Shown here: piece by piece, positions 8,198-16,182 of the stretch
How the letters are laid out: each line of letters opens with the position of its first letter
Position numbering within the stretch: the first letter of the stretch is position 1
Origin: Flavobacteriales bacterium
GTDB taxonomy: Bacteria > Bacteroidota > Bacteroidia > Flavobacteriales_D > Sanyastnellaceae
Length of the DNA stretch: 38,999 bases
Direction of reading: 5' to 3'
Assembly (NCBI GenBank): GCA_028823145.1
Contig: JAPKCA010000010.1
Coordinates: forward strand, 1-38,999
Program-made: the position numbers and the translations under genes
Notes under the pieces: model-generated
What the model saw: the letters and a program-made list of their open reading frames with translations, nothing else
Told to the model about the DNA's origin: nothing
Database searches by the model: none

Positions 8198-9268
8198 TTA
8201 TTTCGAACCATTATCGGCACTCCCTTCATGAATGAGGGTTTGTGTAGGAAAGGCAAAATCAAGCTTCGCTTCATTGAACCGCCGCAATATTTCCAAATTG
8301 ATGGCGCCAGGGGTCAACATAACATCGGCATCTTTTCGAACATAGTAAATCGCACTAACATTCAGAGAAAAGTCACCAAAGCCATTGAACCAAATGATGT
8401 TGTCCTCCTCCGTTCCAGCATGTTTGACCACGATTTCATTCAGGATTGCGATAGCCTCTTCTATGCGTTCCGGGGCTGTATCATAGGTCAGTCCAAGGTC
8501 CACGCGAACTTTTCTCGCAGGTTCGGCTGTCACATTCTCAACCACACTGTCCGTGAATTTGTGATTAGGAATGGTCACAATTCGACCGGCAAGGGTCTTG
8601 ATTCGGGTGGACCGAATGCCAATTTCTTGTACCATTCCATCGACACCGTCCAGTTGAACCCGGTCTCCGACTACAAATGGTTTGTCCACAAAAACGGTGA
8701 TTCCTCCAAAGATGTTGGCCACAAAATCCTTGGCAGCCATCGCCATCGCCAAACCACCAATTCCAACCCCAGCGAGCAATGCCCCTACATCGTAACCGGC
8801 ATTGTTCAGCGCCATGATCACGCCCAAAGCCCAGACGGTGGAGCGCAATGTTTTACGCAAGATGGGCGCAATCTGGGAAACCATCTTAGAATCCGATTTT
8901 TCCGAAATAGATGACAACACATTGCCCACGAGAGAATCCACCAATCGCGCGATGAGCCATGTGATATCCAAGGCTACAGCCATGCTAAAGGCATGGCCCA
9001 TGAAGACATCCGCGCTCTCCCCGAAGTACAAATGGTCATATCCAAACCAAAGCCCCATGATTACGAGGCCCATTCCGATAGGCTCTTCTACCTGGTCAAT
9101 GATCAAATCATCCAACTTGTTCGCCGTCTTTCCGGCTATTTTCTTCAATCTTCGGCTGACCCACTTGAACATAATACCACCGATTAATACCCCGCCAAAG
9201 GCCCATAAAAGAGCAATCCCCCACTCACTGAGCGGGTTGCCTAAAAAATCATTGTCTAAGAATTCCAT
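8198..9268 (-). CDS. MscS-family mechanosensitive ion channel
   Basis: The ATG at 9268 gives 356 residues with three N-terminal transmembrane helices (about 17-36, 64-82, 90-112). The pore helix VGALLAGVGIGGLAMAMAAK with DFVANIFGGI (161-190) has the Gly/Ala ridges that pack in MscS. The beta domain follows: FVVGDRVQLDGVDGMVQEIG (198-217) and RIVTIPNHKF. MscS channels open under membrane tension and release osmolytes after osmotic downshock. A longer start at 9343 would overlap purK and add non-membrane sequence. The chosen ATG sits four bases after GATTTTCG, a near-match to the recurring leaderless promoter motif. Confidence 0.93.
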   Translation of the reverse strand: MEFLDNDFLGNPLSEWGIALLWAFGGVLIGGIMFKWVSRRLKKIAGKTANKLDDLIIDQVEEPIGMGLVIMGLWFGYDHLYFGESADVFMGHAFSMAVALDITWLIARLVDSLVGNVLSSISEKSDSKMVSQIAPILRKTLRSTVWALGVIMALNNAGYDVGALLAGVGIGGLAMAMAAKDFVANIFGGITVFVDKPFVVGDRVQLDGVDGMVQEIGIRSTRIKTLAGRIVTIPNHKFTDSVVENVTAEPARKVRVDLGLTYDTAPERIEEAIAILNEIVVKHAGTEEDNIIWFNGFGDFSLNVSAIYYVRKDADVMLTPGAINLEILRRFNEAKLDFAFPTQTLIHEGSADNGSK

Positions 9269-9272
9269 ATGG

Positions 9273-9295
9273 CGAAAATCGCCTGAATATCTTTG
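9273..9295. promoter_or_regulatory. Interlocked divergent promoters of mscS and purK
   Basis: Minus strand: TTG (9305-9303), 22 bases, GATTTTCG (9280-9273, one mismatch to TAnnTTYG), four bases, mscS ATG (9268). Plus strand: TATCTTTG (9288-9295, exact), four bases, purK ATG (9300). Only 31 bases separate the two start codons. Each promoter's upstream part therefore lies within the first codons of the other gene, so the two cannot be occupied at once. Confidence 0.55.
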
Positions 9296-9299
9296 CCAC

Positions 9300-10466
9300 A
9301 TGCAACGAGACGACGAAAACCCAATTTCTTTTGGTCCGACCATGCGATTAGGAGTCCTTGGCGGAGGCCAATTGGGACGTATGATGATTCAATCTGCGAT
9401 TGATTTCGACATCCGCGTGGAAGTCATGGATCCCTCGATCGACGCGCCATGCAGCCACTTGACACATCGTTTTGTACAAGGTGATTTGAATGATGCCGAG
9501 GCCGTTTTTGCATTCGGTCAGGGCCTCGATGTCGTCACCATAGAAATTGAACATGTTTCTGTCGAAGGTTTGCGCCTCTTGGAAGCCTCGGGGGTGCGGG
9601 TCATTCCCAAACCCGACCATATTGATATGATCCAGGACAAGGGAACACAAAAAGCATTTTTCGAAAAACACGGCATCCCTTCCTCCCCTTTCAAGTTGGT
9701 GGAGAACGTTTCCGAAGCCGGACAGCACGGATTTCCTGTCGTTCAGAAATTGCGCCGCGGAGGATACGATGGAAAAGGAGTTCAATTTCTTCAAGATGCC
9801 ATGGAGGCCTCGGCCAAAGGGTTTGACGCGCCTTGTGTCTTGGAACACCCCGTCGATATTGACAAAGAACTGAGCGTCATCATCGCCCGCAACACAGCCG
9901 GCCAAACCGCCTCTTTCCCCGTGGTCGAAGCGGTCTTTGACCCCCAAGCCAACCTGGTTGATTATCTCGTGGCACCAGCAGCCATTTCCGACGAAATCGC
10001 GGCGAAGGCGCAAACTTTAGCGTTGCGTGTCGTCGAAGCCATGGACTTTGAGGGGTTAATGGCCGTGGAGCTATTCTTGGATCGAAGCGGGGAATTATCC
10101 GTCAATGAATTGGCTCCTCGAACGCACAACAGTGGGCACCACACCATCGAAGCGAACCAAACCTCGCAATTTGAGCAGCATCTGCGCGCTGTGCTCAATT
10201 TGCCTTTGGGTTCCACCCAACCCATTCATCCTTTTGGAGCGATGTTGAATTTGGTTGGAGGTCGGGACGCTCAAGGCACTCCCGTTTATTCTGGATTATC
10301 TGAAGCCACGAGAACACCGGGTGTCCACCCGCATCTCTATGGTAAGTCACGCGTCAAGCCATTCCGGAAAATGGGTCACGTCACGGTCACCGGCAATTCA
10401 CTCGAAGAAGTCCAGGATTTGGTGATGCGTCTCCGTGAACAATTGACGGTGAATGGAAAGTCCTAG
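9300..10466 (+). CDS. purK: N5-carboxyaminoimidazole ribonucleotide synthase (PurK)
   Basis: This ATP-grasp enzyme carboxylates AIR to N5-CAIR in purine synthesis. The first Rossmann motif RLGVLGGGQLGRMM lies at 16-29. Further landmarks are GDLND (about 59-63), DKGTQKAFFEKHGIPSSPF in the middle domain, KLRRGGYDGKGV (the ATP-binding loop) and ELAPRTHNSGH. The start at 9300 (388 residues) is supported by TATCTTTG exactly four bases upstream and by the flavobacterial habit of about ten residues before the Rossmann strand. The ATG at 9342 (374 residues) is the alternative. The frame is open far upstream to 8802, but that part is antisense to mscS. purE is not adjacent. Confidence 0.95.
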   Translation: MQRDDENPISFGPTMRLGVLGGGQLGRMMIQSAIDFDIRVEVMDPSIDAPCSHLTHRFVQGDLNDAEAVFAFGQGLDVVTIEIEHVSVEGLRLLEASGVRVIPKPDHIDMIQDKGTQKAFFEKHGIPSSPFKLVENVSEAGQHGFPVVQKLRRGGYDGKGVQFLQDAMEASAKGFDAPCVLEHPVDIDKELSVIIARNTAGQTASFPVVEAVFDPQANLVDYLVAPAAISDEIAAKAQTLALRVVEAMDFEGLMAVELFLDRSGELSVNELAPRTHNSGHHTIEANQTSQFEQHLRAVLNLPLGSTQPIHPFGAMLNLVGGRDAQGTPVYSGLSEATRTPGVHPHLYGKSRVKPFRKMGHVTVTGNSLEEVQDLVMRLREQLTVNGKS

Positions 10467-10556
10467 TTGCCTTATCCAGAGCGTCACCTATCCGGTTAAT
10501 TTGCCATTGTAGATTCCGCGGAAGCGATGCGACCGCATTAACTGATTGTTTTCCTC

Positions 10557-11537
10557 ATGCCTGAACGCCTTGCCATCGCCGTCCTGACCGGCGGCTATTC
10601 CGAAGAAGCACCGATTTCTCGAAAATCAGCCGCCATGGTCATGAACCACATCGATGCAGATCGCTTCGATGCCACTTTGGTGCATGTAGATCCCGATGGT
10701 TGGTGGGCCGAAATTGATCATGCACGTGTTCCCTTTGATCATGAAAGCTTTACCGTGGCCGGCAAAAATTTTGACGGCGCCTTCATTGTGATTCATGGAA
10801 CCCCTGGTGAGGATGGGCGCATTCAGGCCCAACTAGAAGCATTGAATATTCCCCACACCACTGGCGATGCGAAATGCATGGCCATGACGTTTCATAAAGG
10901 GAAGACCACTGATTTTCTCAGGGAACACCAGATTGCTGTGGCACAATCCATCCGAATTGAAAACAACGAATCATGGGATGGCGATGCCATCGAGAAGTTG
11001 ATTGGATTCCCATGCTTTGTCAAACCCAATGAAGCCGGATCCAGCTTTGGCATCAGCCTTGTAGAGACCCGAGCAGCCTTGAGTGATGCGATACAAAAGG
11101 CACTCGGCACAGGTGGAGGTGGAGCTTTGGTGGAGACTTTTCTTCAAGGACGGGAGTTCACCATCGGTGTCATTCCTGATGAACAAGGGGCGCCTATGGC
11201 ATTGCCTGTAACAGAAATACGGACCGATCGTACCTACTTTGATTATGAGGCGAAATACGGCGGTGAATCAGAAGAAACAACCCCTGCCAATATCGATGAT
11301 TCAGTCCGCCAAGAGATGCAAGCTCAAGCAATCGCGGTCTACAAGGCAACCGCGTGTAGAGGGATGGCTCGGGTAGATGCCATCTGGATGAATCGTGAGG
11401 TTCCCACAGTCATAGAAGTGAATGGGATTCCGGGGTTTTCTGAAGTCAGCATATCCCCCAAACAAGCAGAAGCCGCAGGCATCAGTAAAACAGCGCTGAT
11501 CACTCGGATTATCGAACAGACGATTCTAAAAAAATAG
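10557..11537 (+). CDS. ddl: D-alanine--D-alanine ligase
   Basis: The 326-residue ATP-grasp enzyme makes the D-Ala-D-Ala dipeptide of peptidoglycan. The N-terminal domain has LTGGYSEEAPIS (10-21) and the conserved HGTPGEDG turn (80-87). The ATP-binding part has FVKPNEAGSSFGISLV (about 155-170). The C-terminal metal and product site is EVNGIPGFSEVSISPKQAEAAG, where most family members have N-T-x-P-G. The gene follows purK by 90 bases. I see no clear -7 element in that gap, so it may be read through from purK. Downstream lies the hairpin cluster 11551-11664. Confidence 0.96.
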   Translation: MPERLAIAVLTGGYSEEAPISRKSAAMVMNHIDADRFDATLVHVDPDGWWAEIDHARVPFDHESFTVAGKNFDGAFIVIHGTPGEDGRIQAQLEALNIPHTTGDAKCMAMTFHKGKTTDFLREHQIAVAQSIRIENNESWDGDAIEKLIGFPCFVKPNEAGSSFGISLVETRAALSDAIQKALGTGGGGALVETFLQGREFTIGVIPDEQGAPMALPVTEIRTDRTYFDYEAKYGGESEETTPANIDDSVRQEMQAQAIAVYKATACRGMARVDAIWMNREVPTVIEVNGIPGFSEVSISPKQAEAAGISKTALITRIIEQTILKK

Positions 11538-11550
11538 GATATAACAAAGA

Positions 11551-11664
11551 GGGTCCTCCCGTTGGACGACCCCCCCCTGTTGAATGAAAACAAGTAAACT
11601 GTTATGGAGCACGAGGCTCCGGGGTCTTGTACGGGAGCCGCTCGAAAAAGGTTTCATTTTCGAG
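11551..11664. other. Hairpin-rich spacer between convergent ddl and ruvC
   Basis: Three inverted repeats lie in this gap. 11551-11572 pairs GGGTCCTCC with GGACGACCC (8 bp, one mismatch, CGTT loop) and is followed by a C run and no T run. 11606-11620 pairs GGAGC with GCTCC. 11641-11664 pairs CTCGAAAA with TTTTCGAG perfectly. The segment 11612-11620 (CGAGGCTCC) can instead pair with 11634-11644 (GGAGCC-G-CTCG), which would break both the second and third hairpins. None has a standard terminator T tract, although they probably serve as 3' ends for both genes. Confidence 0.5.
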
Positions 11665-11687
11665 TAAAAATTATAAACACCTTTTTA

Positions 11688-12263
11688 TCAGCGCTTTACG
11701 CGGTCCGATTGGTCGGATACAAAAGCCTTCCAACCGCTATACCCCGCTTGCATGCGAGGGGAAGCCAATTGAAAATAATGGCACAACGCTACGGCCACGC
11801 CATCGGTGGCGTCCAGTTCTTTCGGCAAGCTCTCCATGGGGATTTTGAGCGTGCGCGCCACCATCGCAGCTACTTGCTCCTTGCTGGCAGCACCCGAACC
11901 TGTGATGGACTGCTTGATTTTCCGAGGTGCGTACTCCGAAATGGGAATGTCTCGGGACAATGCCGCAGACAATGCCACTCCCTGCGCGCGACCTAGTTTC
12001 AGCATGGATTGCACATTTTTACCGAAAAAAGGCGCCTCCACGGCCATGTGATCCGGTGCATGGGATTCAATCAACGATGCACATCGATCAAAAATGCGTT
12101 TCAACTTTACCGCATGATCCGGGTACTTCGATAGGTGGAGCGCTCCCATTTCCAGCAATTCCACCTCCTTGCCAATCACCCGAATTACACCATACCCCAT
12201 GATGGTGGTTCCAGGGTCGATACCGAGAATAATCTGTTCCGTTTGATTTTTAGCAGGAGGCAT
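11688..12263 (-). CDS. ruvC: Holliday junction endodeoxyribonuclease RuvC
   Basis: The 191-residue nuclease resolves Holliday junctions made by RuvAB. The four metal-binding acids are present: Asp16 in LGIDPGTTIMGYG, Glu76 in AVEAPFFGKNVQS, and Asp151/Asp154 in ELDATDGVAVAL. The order and spacing match E. coli RuvC, with a short N-terminal extension and a C-terminal tail of about 20 extra residues. ruvA and ruvB are not adjacent. The gene is divergent from the UPF0104 gene, and their -7 elements overlap. Confidence 0.97.
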   Translation of the reverse strand: MPPAKNQTEQIILGIDPGTTIMGYGVIRVIGKEVELLEMGALHLSKYPDHAVKLKRIFDRCASLIESHAPDHMAVEAPFFGKNVQSMLKLGRAQGVALSAALSRDIPISEYAPRKIKQSITGSGAASKEQVAAMVARTLKIPMESLPKELDATDGVAVALCHYFQLASPRMQAGYSGWKAFVSDQSDRVKR

Positions 12264-12270
12264 ACGTCAA

Positions 12271-12284
12271 CGAAGGTACATTTG
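12271..12284. promoter_or_regulatory. Overlapping divergent -7 elements sharing one TA
   Basis: Plus strand: TACATTTG at 12277-12284 (exact TAnnTTTG), 21 bases before the UPF0104 ATG. Minus strand: TACCTTCG at 12278-12271 (TAnnTTYG), seven bases before the ruvC ATG. The self-complementary TA at 12277-12278 belongs to both, so polymerase can open here for only one direction at a time. No convincing -33 box is visible for either. Confidence 0.5.
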
Positions 12285-12305
12285 GAAGAGCGTTTCCGCA
12301 TCCAC

Positions 12306-13241
12306 ATGAATCGAGTCTCTCTATCTCCATCCGTTAAACGACTCACCGCTTGGGCCTTCACTCTTGCGGCGATGGCGTATATCGCCTGGAAAGTCGTGCA
12401 CCATGAGGCGGTTGCGGATTGGAATGCAGCATCCCTCATTCCCGCATCTCCGATCGCTTTGTTCATCGTCATTGCCATGATGCCAGTCAATTGGGGAGTA
12501 GAAGCCTGGAAATGGCATCGGTTAATGGGAGTCAACAGGCCTTTCAGCCAATCTATTCGTGAAGTGCTTGGCGGAGCGGCCTTGGGATTTTTTACACCCA
12601 ATCGAAGCGGCGATGCAGTGGCGCGGGTGGCTTTATTGCCACGAGAAGCTCGAGAACAAGGTGCCCGTGCTTTCATTTCGGGTGCTTTCGCGCAAATGTG
12701 GATGACCCTTGCTGCCGGAACGTTCGCGTGGTGGATGATGGCCACGCATCTCGAGTCCGTCTTTCTGGCACGCCCCATCATCGGATGGCTATTGTCATTG
12801 ACCACAGCCATCACCTTGGTGGCTTATTTACGGTGGCAATTGCCCCTTCAAACCTGGGGTAAACGATGGCCAAGGCTCGGATCGTGGTTTTCCGCCAATT
12901 CAGTACCTACACCTTTGCCTCTACGGATTGAATCACTCGCATGGAGCGGTATTCGGTTCGCTGTTTTCGGTGGACAGTTCGCCCTGGCTTTGGTCGCTTG
13001 GGGCTATCCCTTGGACTCTTTGTCCATCTGGAACATTCCATTGATTTACCTCGGCAACATGCTCGTACCGACAGCTGCATTGGCTGAAATGGGCATCCGA
13101 GAAGCTCTAGCCGTGTATTTCTTTCAACCGAGTGCATGGATGCTTTGGCCGGTTGTCCAGGCCGCTTTTACCATTTGGCTCATTAATTTGGCCTTGCCTG
13201 CCATTCTAGGCACTTGGCTCACCACAAAACCTAAACTCTGA
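12306..13241 (+). CDS. UPF0104/LPG-synthase-TM-type membrane protein
   Basis: The ATG at 12306 gives 311 residues. Upstream in-frame sequence overlaps ruvC antisense and is not membrane-like. The protein has about eight hydrophobic helices. It has family marks such as NWGVEAWKWHRL (about 58-69) and GFFTPNRSGDAVARVALL (about 90-107), as in UPF0104/lysylphosphatidylglycerol-synthase transmembrane domains. It lacks the cytoplasmic aminoacyl-transferase domain, so it would act alone as a lipid or polyprenyl-sugar flippase-like protein. That role is inferred. Its stop overlaps the next gene's start by one base (TGATG), so it works with the glycosyltransferase. Confidence 0.8.
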   Translation: MNRVSLSPSVKRLTAWAFTLAAMAYIAWKVVHHEAVADWNAASLIPASPIALFIVIAMMPVNWGVEAWKWHRLMGVNRPFSQSIREVLGGAALGFFTPNRSGDAVARVALLPREAREQGARAFISGAFAQMWMTLAAGTFAWWMMATHLESVFLARPIIGWLLSLTTAITLVAYLRWQLPLQTWGKRWPRLGSWFSANSVPTPLPLRIESLAWSGIRFAVFGGQFALALVAWGYPLDSLSIWNIPLIYLGNMLVPTAALAEMGIREALAVYFFQPSAWMLWPVVQAAFTIWLINLALPAILGTWLTTKPKL

Positions 13242-14329
13242 TGGGATTCTTCGCTCTGTCCATCCTCATCTTGTCATCATACGCTTGGGCCATTGGCAAG
13301 TGGATCAACCGTTGGAGAAAGGTTTCAAAAGTAAACGAAGGTGCTGCATCGATTTTAGTAGATTCTGGGTTGACCGTCATTGTCCCAAGCCGAGACGAAG
13401 CAAGTCATCTGCCACTTTTATTGGCGGATCTAAAAAACCAATCGCTTTCCGTTCGGGTTCTGGTGGTGGATGATCAAAGCGAGGACGACACAATGGCCCA
13501 AGCAAGCGCCCTCGGCGTTGAGGTTATACCATCAGAAGGCGTGGGGAAAAAGGCCGCCATCATCACAGGAATGAAGGTGATCAAAACTCCTTGGGTCGCC
13601 ACCTTGGACGCGGATGTCCGTGTTGGGCATGATTGGGCAAAAAGCATGGTTCAAGCAGCGGCTGATCGATCAGCTCAAGCTGTTGTCGGTACTGTCCGTT
13701 TGACTCCTCATGCTCACGGATGGCAAAGGTTTCAGGCATTGGAATACGGCTGCATGATGGTCTGGATCGGAGGGGGAATCAGCAAAGGAACTTTGGCCAT
13801 GGGAAGCGGCGCCAACTTGCTTTTCAGTCACGCTCATTACCCCATCGACGAACTTCAAACCCACTGGGCTTCTGGGGATGACTCCTTCGCCTTGGAGGCC
13901 CTAAGAGAAGCCGGACATTCCATCGTTTGGAATGGCGATCAAGCAGCACGAGCTGATACGGCAACGGCCCCTGACTGGCCAACTTTGTGGATGCAGCGTG
14001 CGCGGTGGGCATCGAAAGCACAGGGCTATGAAAACGAAGAGTCACGCAACATTGCCGGATTGGTCGCTGCGGTTTCTTTGGTGCTCTTCGCATGGATTGT
14101 TGCTTCTGTTCTACTCCTTAATCTCCGGGTATTCGGAGCGACATGCCTCCTCTGGATGATCAAAACACTCGTGGATGGTGCAATGCTTCGCACCACATCT
14201 CGTGGATTCGAAATTTCATTGAATCTCCGTGACATCATGCTCTTTCCCATACGTTACCTCATCTTGGTGGTGGGGTCTTGGGTGAAAATGATGTCTGGAA
14301 AAATGGTTTGGAAAGGCCGACGAATTTAA
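13241..14329 (+). CDS. Membrane-anchored family 2 glycosyltransferase
   Basis: The 362-residue protein has an N-terminal membrane helix (3-18), a GT-A domain (about 43-265) and two or three C-terminal helices. The domain shows VIVPSRDEASHLP (47-57), VVDD (75-78), the nucleotide-sugar/metal motif DAD (123-125), SGDD (211-214, acceptor-side acid) and QRARW (252-256), the layout of processive or lipid-linked family 2 enzymes. The sugar and acceptor are unknown. It overlaps the UPF0104 gene by one base and the next gene starts 11 bases after its stop. Confidence 0.88.
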   Translation: MGFFALSILILSSYAWAIGKWINRWRKVSKVNEGAASILVDSGLTVIVPSRDEASHLPLLLADLKNQSLSVRVLVVDDQSEDDTMAQASALGVEVIPSEGVGKKAAIITGMKVIKTPWVATLDADVRVGHDWAKSMVQAAADRSAQAVVGTVRLTPHAHGWQRFQALEYGCMMVWIGGGISKGTLAMGSGANLLFSHAHYPIDELQTHWASGDDSFALEALREAGHSIVWNGDQAARADTATAPDWPTLWMQRARWASKAQGYENEESRNIAGLVAAVSLVLFAWIVASVLLLNLRVFGATCLLWMIKTLVDGAMLRTTSRGFEISLNLRDIMLFPIRYLILVVGSWVKMMSGKMVWKGRRI

Positions 14330-14340
14330 CTTCACAGCAC

Positions 14341-15210
14341 ATGTTTCGTTTCATCCTTCGCTCCTTCGGAAATCATTCCACGGCATTCGCTGGAGCGTGT
14401 TGGATTTTGCTATTGGCAGCGGTCGCCTTGGCAGGGCCCCTTCTGCGACCGGATCCAGCGCCTCATGCCAATACCCAACATTTGGAATGGGCCTTGTTGG
14501 ACCCAGGATCGGAAGTGGTGTTGGCTGATGGAACCACGCAACGATTCTGGTTGGGCACCGATCGGTACGGACGGGATTTTCAAAGCCGACTCATGGCCGG
14601 TTCCGCCATCAGTTTGAGTGTCGGTGCAATTGCCGTCTTGATTTCACTTTTGATTGGCATTTTTCTAGGCGCTTGGGCAGGATACCGCGGTGGCAAAGTA
14701 GATGCGGTTATTAGTTGGCTCATCCAAGTCGTCTGGACGTTGCCTACCCTGTTGATGGTCTTGGCCATCACGCTGGCATTTGGCAAGGGCTTTTGGCAAG
14801 TCTTTGTCGCCATCGGATTGACCATGTGGGTCGATGTGGCACGGGTAGTCCGCGGACAATTCATAGCCCTTCGAGAGCAAGAATTCGTGGAAGCTGCTCA
14901 GTCCCTTGGGTTTTCAGACGTTCGTATTATGTTTCGGCACATGCTGCCCAACGCGGCTGGTCCGATCATCGTCGTGGCAGCCGCAAATTTCGCTGCTGCC
15001 ATCTTGATTGAATCCGGATTGAGCTTCCTCGGCTATGGAGCGCAAATACCCATGCCGAGTTGGGGCAACATTGTCCAAGAACATTATCACTTGATCACAG
15101 GCAGGCATGCATGGCTCGCCATTGCTCCAGGATTACTTATTGTCAGCGTCGTGTTGGCTTTTACCTTCATCGGAGATGGCATTCGATCCGCTCAAAATCA
15201 AATGAGCTGA
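14341..15210 (+). CDS. DppC/OppC-type ABC transporter permease (no partners nearby)
   Basis: The ATG at 14341 gives 289 residues beginning with a membrane helix (about 17-36). DppC/OppC features are the external LGTDRYGRDFQSRL segment, five further helices, and the cytoplasmic EAA loop EAAQSLGFSDVRIMFRHMLPN that docks the ATPase. The PSWGNI motif near the C-terminus is also typical. Dipeptide/oligopeptide permeases need a DppB partner, ATPases and a binding protein, none of which are in this window. It lies 11 bases after the glycosyltransferase gene. Confidence 0.9.
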   Translation: MFRFILRSFGNHSTAFAGACWILLLAAVALAGPLLRPDPAPHANTQHLEWALLDPGSEVVLADGTTQRFWLGTDRYGRDFQSRLMAGSAISLSVGAIAVLISLLIGIFLGAWAGYRGGKVDAVISWLIQVVWTLPTLLMVLAITLAFGKGFWQVFVAIGLTMWVDVARVVRGQFIALREQEFVEAAQSLGFSDVRIMFRHMLPNAAGPIIVVAAANFAAAILIESGLSFLGYGAQIPMPSWGNIVQEHYHLITGRHAWLAIAPGLLIVSVVLAFTFIGDGIRSAQNQMS

Positions 15211-15231
15211 CAAGACAAGGCCGTTGCGCCC

Positions 15232-15239
15232 TATTTTTA
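15232..15239 (+). promoter_or_regulatory. Candidate leaderless-type -7 element of the fucose synthase gene
   Basis: TATTTTTA (one mismatch to TAnnTTYG, final A for G) lies four bases before the ATG at 15244, the spacing repeated at seven other genes here. No -33 box is visible. Confidence 0.4.
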
Positions 15240-15243
15240 TCCC

Positions 15244-16182
15244 ATGCAACAAGCGAAGCATCCGAACACCAAAATTTATATCGCGGGACACCGTGGCATG
15301 GTCGGTTCCGCCATCGCAAGGAGGCTGAGAAATCTTGGTTATCAAAATATTGTCACAAGAACTCGACAGGAATTGGATTTGGTCAATCAAGCTGCTGTCG
15401 ATGCTTTTTTTGAGGCTGAAAAGCCGGATCAGGTGTACTTGGCCGCAGCCAAAGTTGGAGGCATCCACGCCAATAACACCTACCGAGCACAATTTCTGTA
15501 TGAAAATCTGATGATTGAATCCAACACCATTCATGCGGCATGGAAGCACGGAGTGGGCAAGTTGCTTTTTCTCGGATCGAGTTGCATTTATCCCAAGCTC
15601 GCTGCCCAGCCCTTGGTAGAAGATGCGCTGTTGACGGGGCCTTTGGAACCCACGAATGAACCATACGCCATTGCCAAAATTGCTGGCATCAAATTGTGCG
15701 AAACCTACCGGGATCAGTACGGAGCGAACTTCATCAGTGCGATGCCAACCAACCTCTATGGCCCGGGAGACAACTATGACCTTGAAAATAGCCACGTCTT
15801 GCCGGCATTGCTTCGAAAAATTCACACAGCCAAAATCACGGGCGCGCCATCTGTGCCGCTCTGGGGAACGGGCTCCCCCAAACGGGAGTTTTTGCACGTG
15901 GACGATTTGGCCGAAGGTTGTGTGCATTTAATGGACTCATACGACGGGTCTCAATGGGTCAACATAGGAACGGGTGTAGACCTGAGCATCAAAGATTTGG
16001 CCGATATGATCTGTCAAATTGTAGGGTACGATGGAGCGTTGGACTGGGACACTTCCAAACCCGATGGGACACCGCGAAAACTGATGGATGTGAGCCGAAT
16101 CAACGCATTGGGTTGGAAAGCGAGTATCGGCTTGCGCGAGGGCATCGAGCGGGTATATGCAGAAGTCAAAAGCACATTTTAA
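15244..16182 (+). CDS. fcl: GDP-L-fucose synthase
   Basis: The 312-residue short-chain dehydrogenase epimerises and reduces GDP-4-keto-6-deoxymannose to GDP-L-fucose. The NADP-binding GHRGMVG lies at 15-21. The catalytic Ser/Tyr/Lys set is present: the GSSCIYPK segment (111-118), Tyr141 and Lys145 in [10 protein letters not shown]. The epimerase residues Cys114 and His184 (NSHVLPALL) are also in place. Its substrate is made by the gmd product encoded at 36218-37303. The Wzi-like gene follows directly after the stop. Confidence 0.96.
   Translation: MQQAKHPNTKIYIAGHRGMVGSAIARRLRNLGYQNIVTRTRQELDLVNQAAVDAFFEAEKPDQVYLAAAKVGGIHANNTYRAQFLYENLMIESNTIHAAWKHGVGKLLFLGSSCIYPKLAAQPLVEDALLTGPLEPTNEPYAIAKIAGIKLCETYRDQYGANFISAMPTNLYGPGDNYDLENSHVLPALLRKIHTAKITGAPSVPLWGTGSPKREFLHVDDLAEGCVHLMDSYDGSQWVNIGTGVDLSIKDLADMICQIVGYDGALDWDTSKPDGTPRKLMDVSRINALGWKASIGLREGIERVYAEVKSTF

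Noticed and set aside
8051-8914. Plus-strand open frame of 287 codons opposite mscS
   Set aside because: It overlaps the well-supported channel gene and has no recognisable protein features.
8802-9299. Possible long N-terminal extension of purK
   Set aside because: The frame is open, but the extension is antisense to mscS and is not found in PurK. The start at 9300 fits family length and the promoter spacing.
11596-11664. Possible tRNA-like or known riboswitch structure
   Set aside because: There is no acceptor stem, T-loop consensus or CCA end, and no riboswitch core that I recognise; only hairpins are supported.
15133-15927. Minus-strand open frame of 264 codons opposite fcl
   Set aside because: fcl has every catalytic residue in the other frame; this product has no family features.
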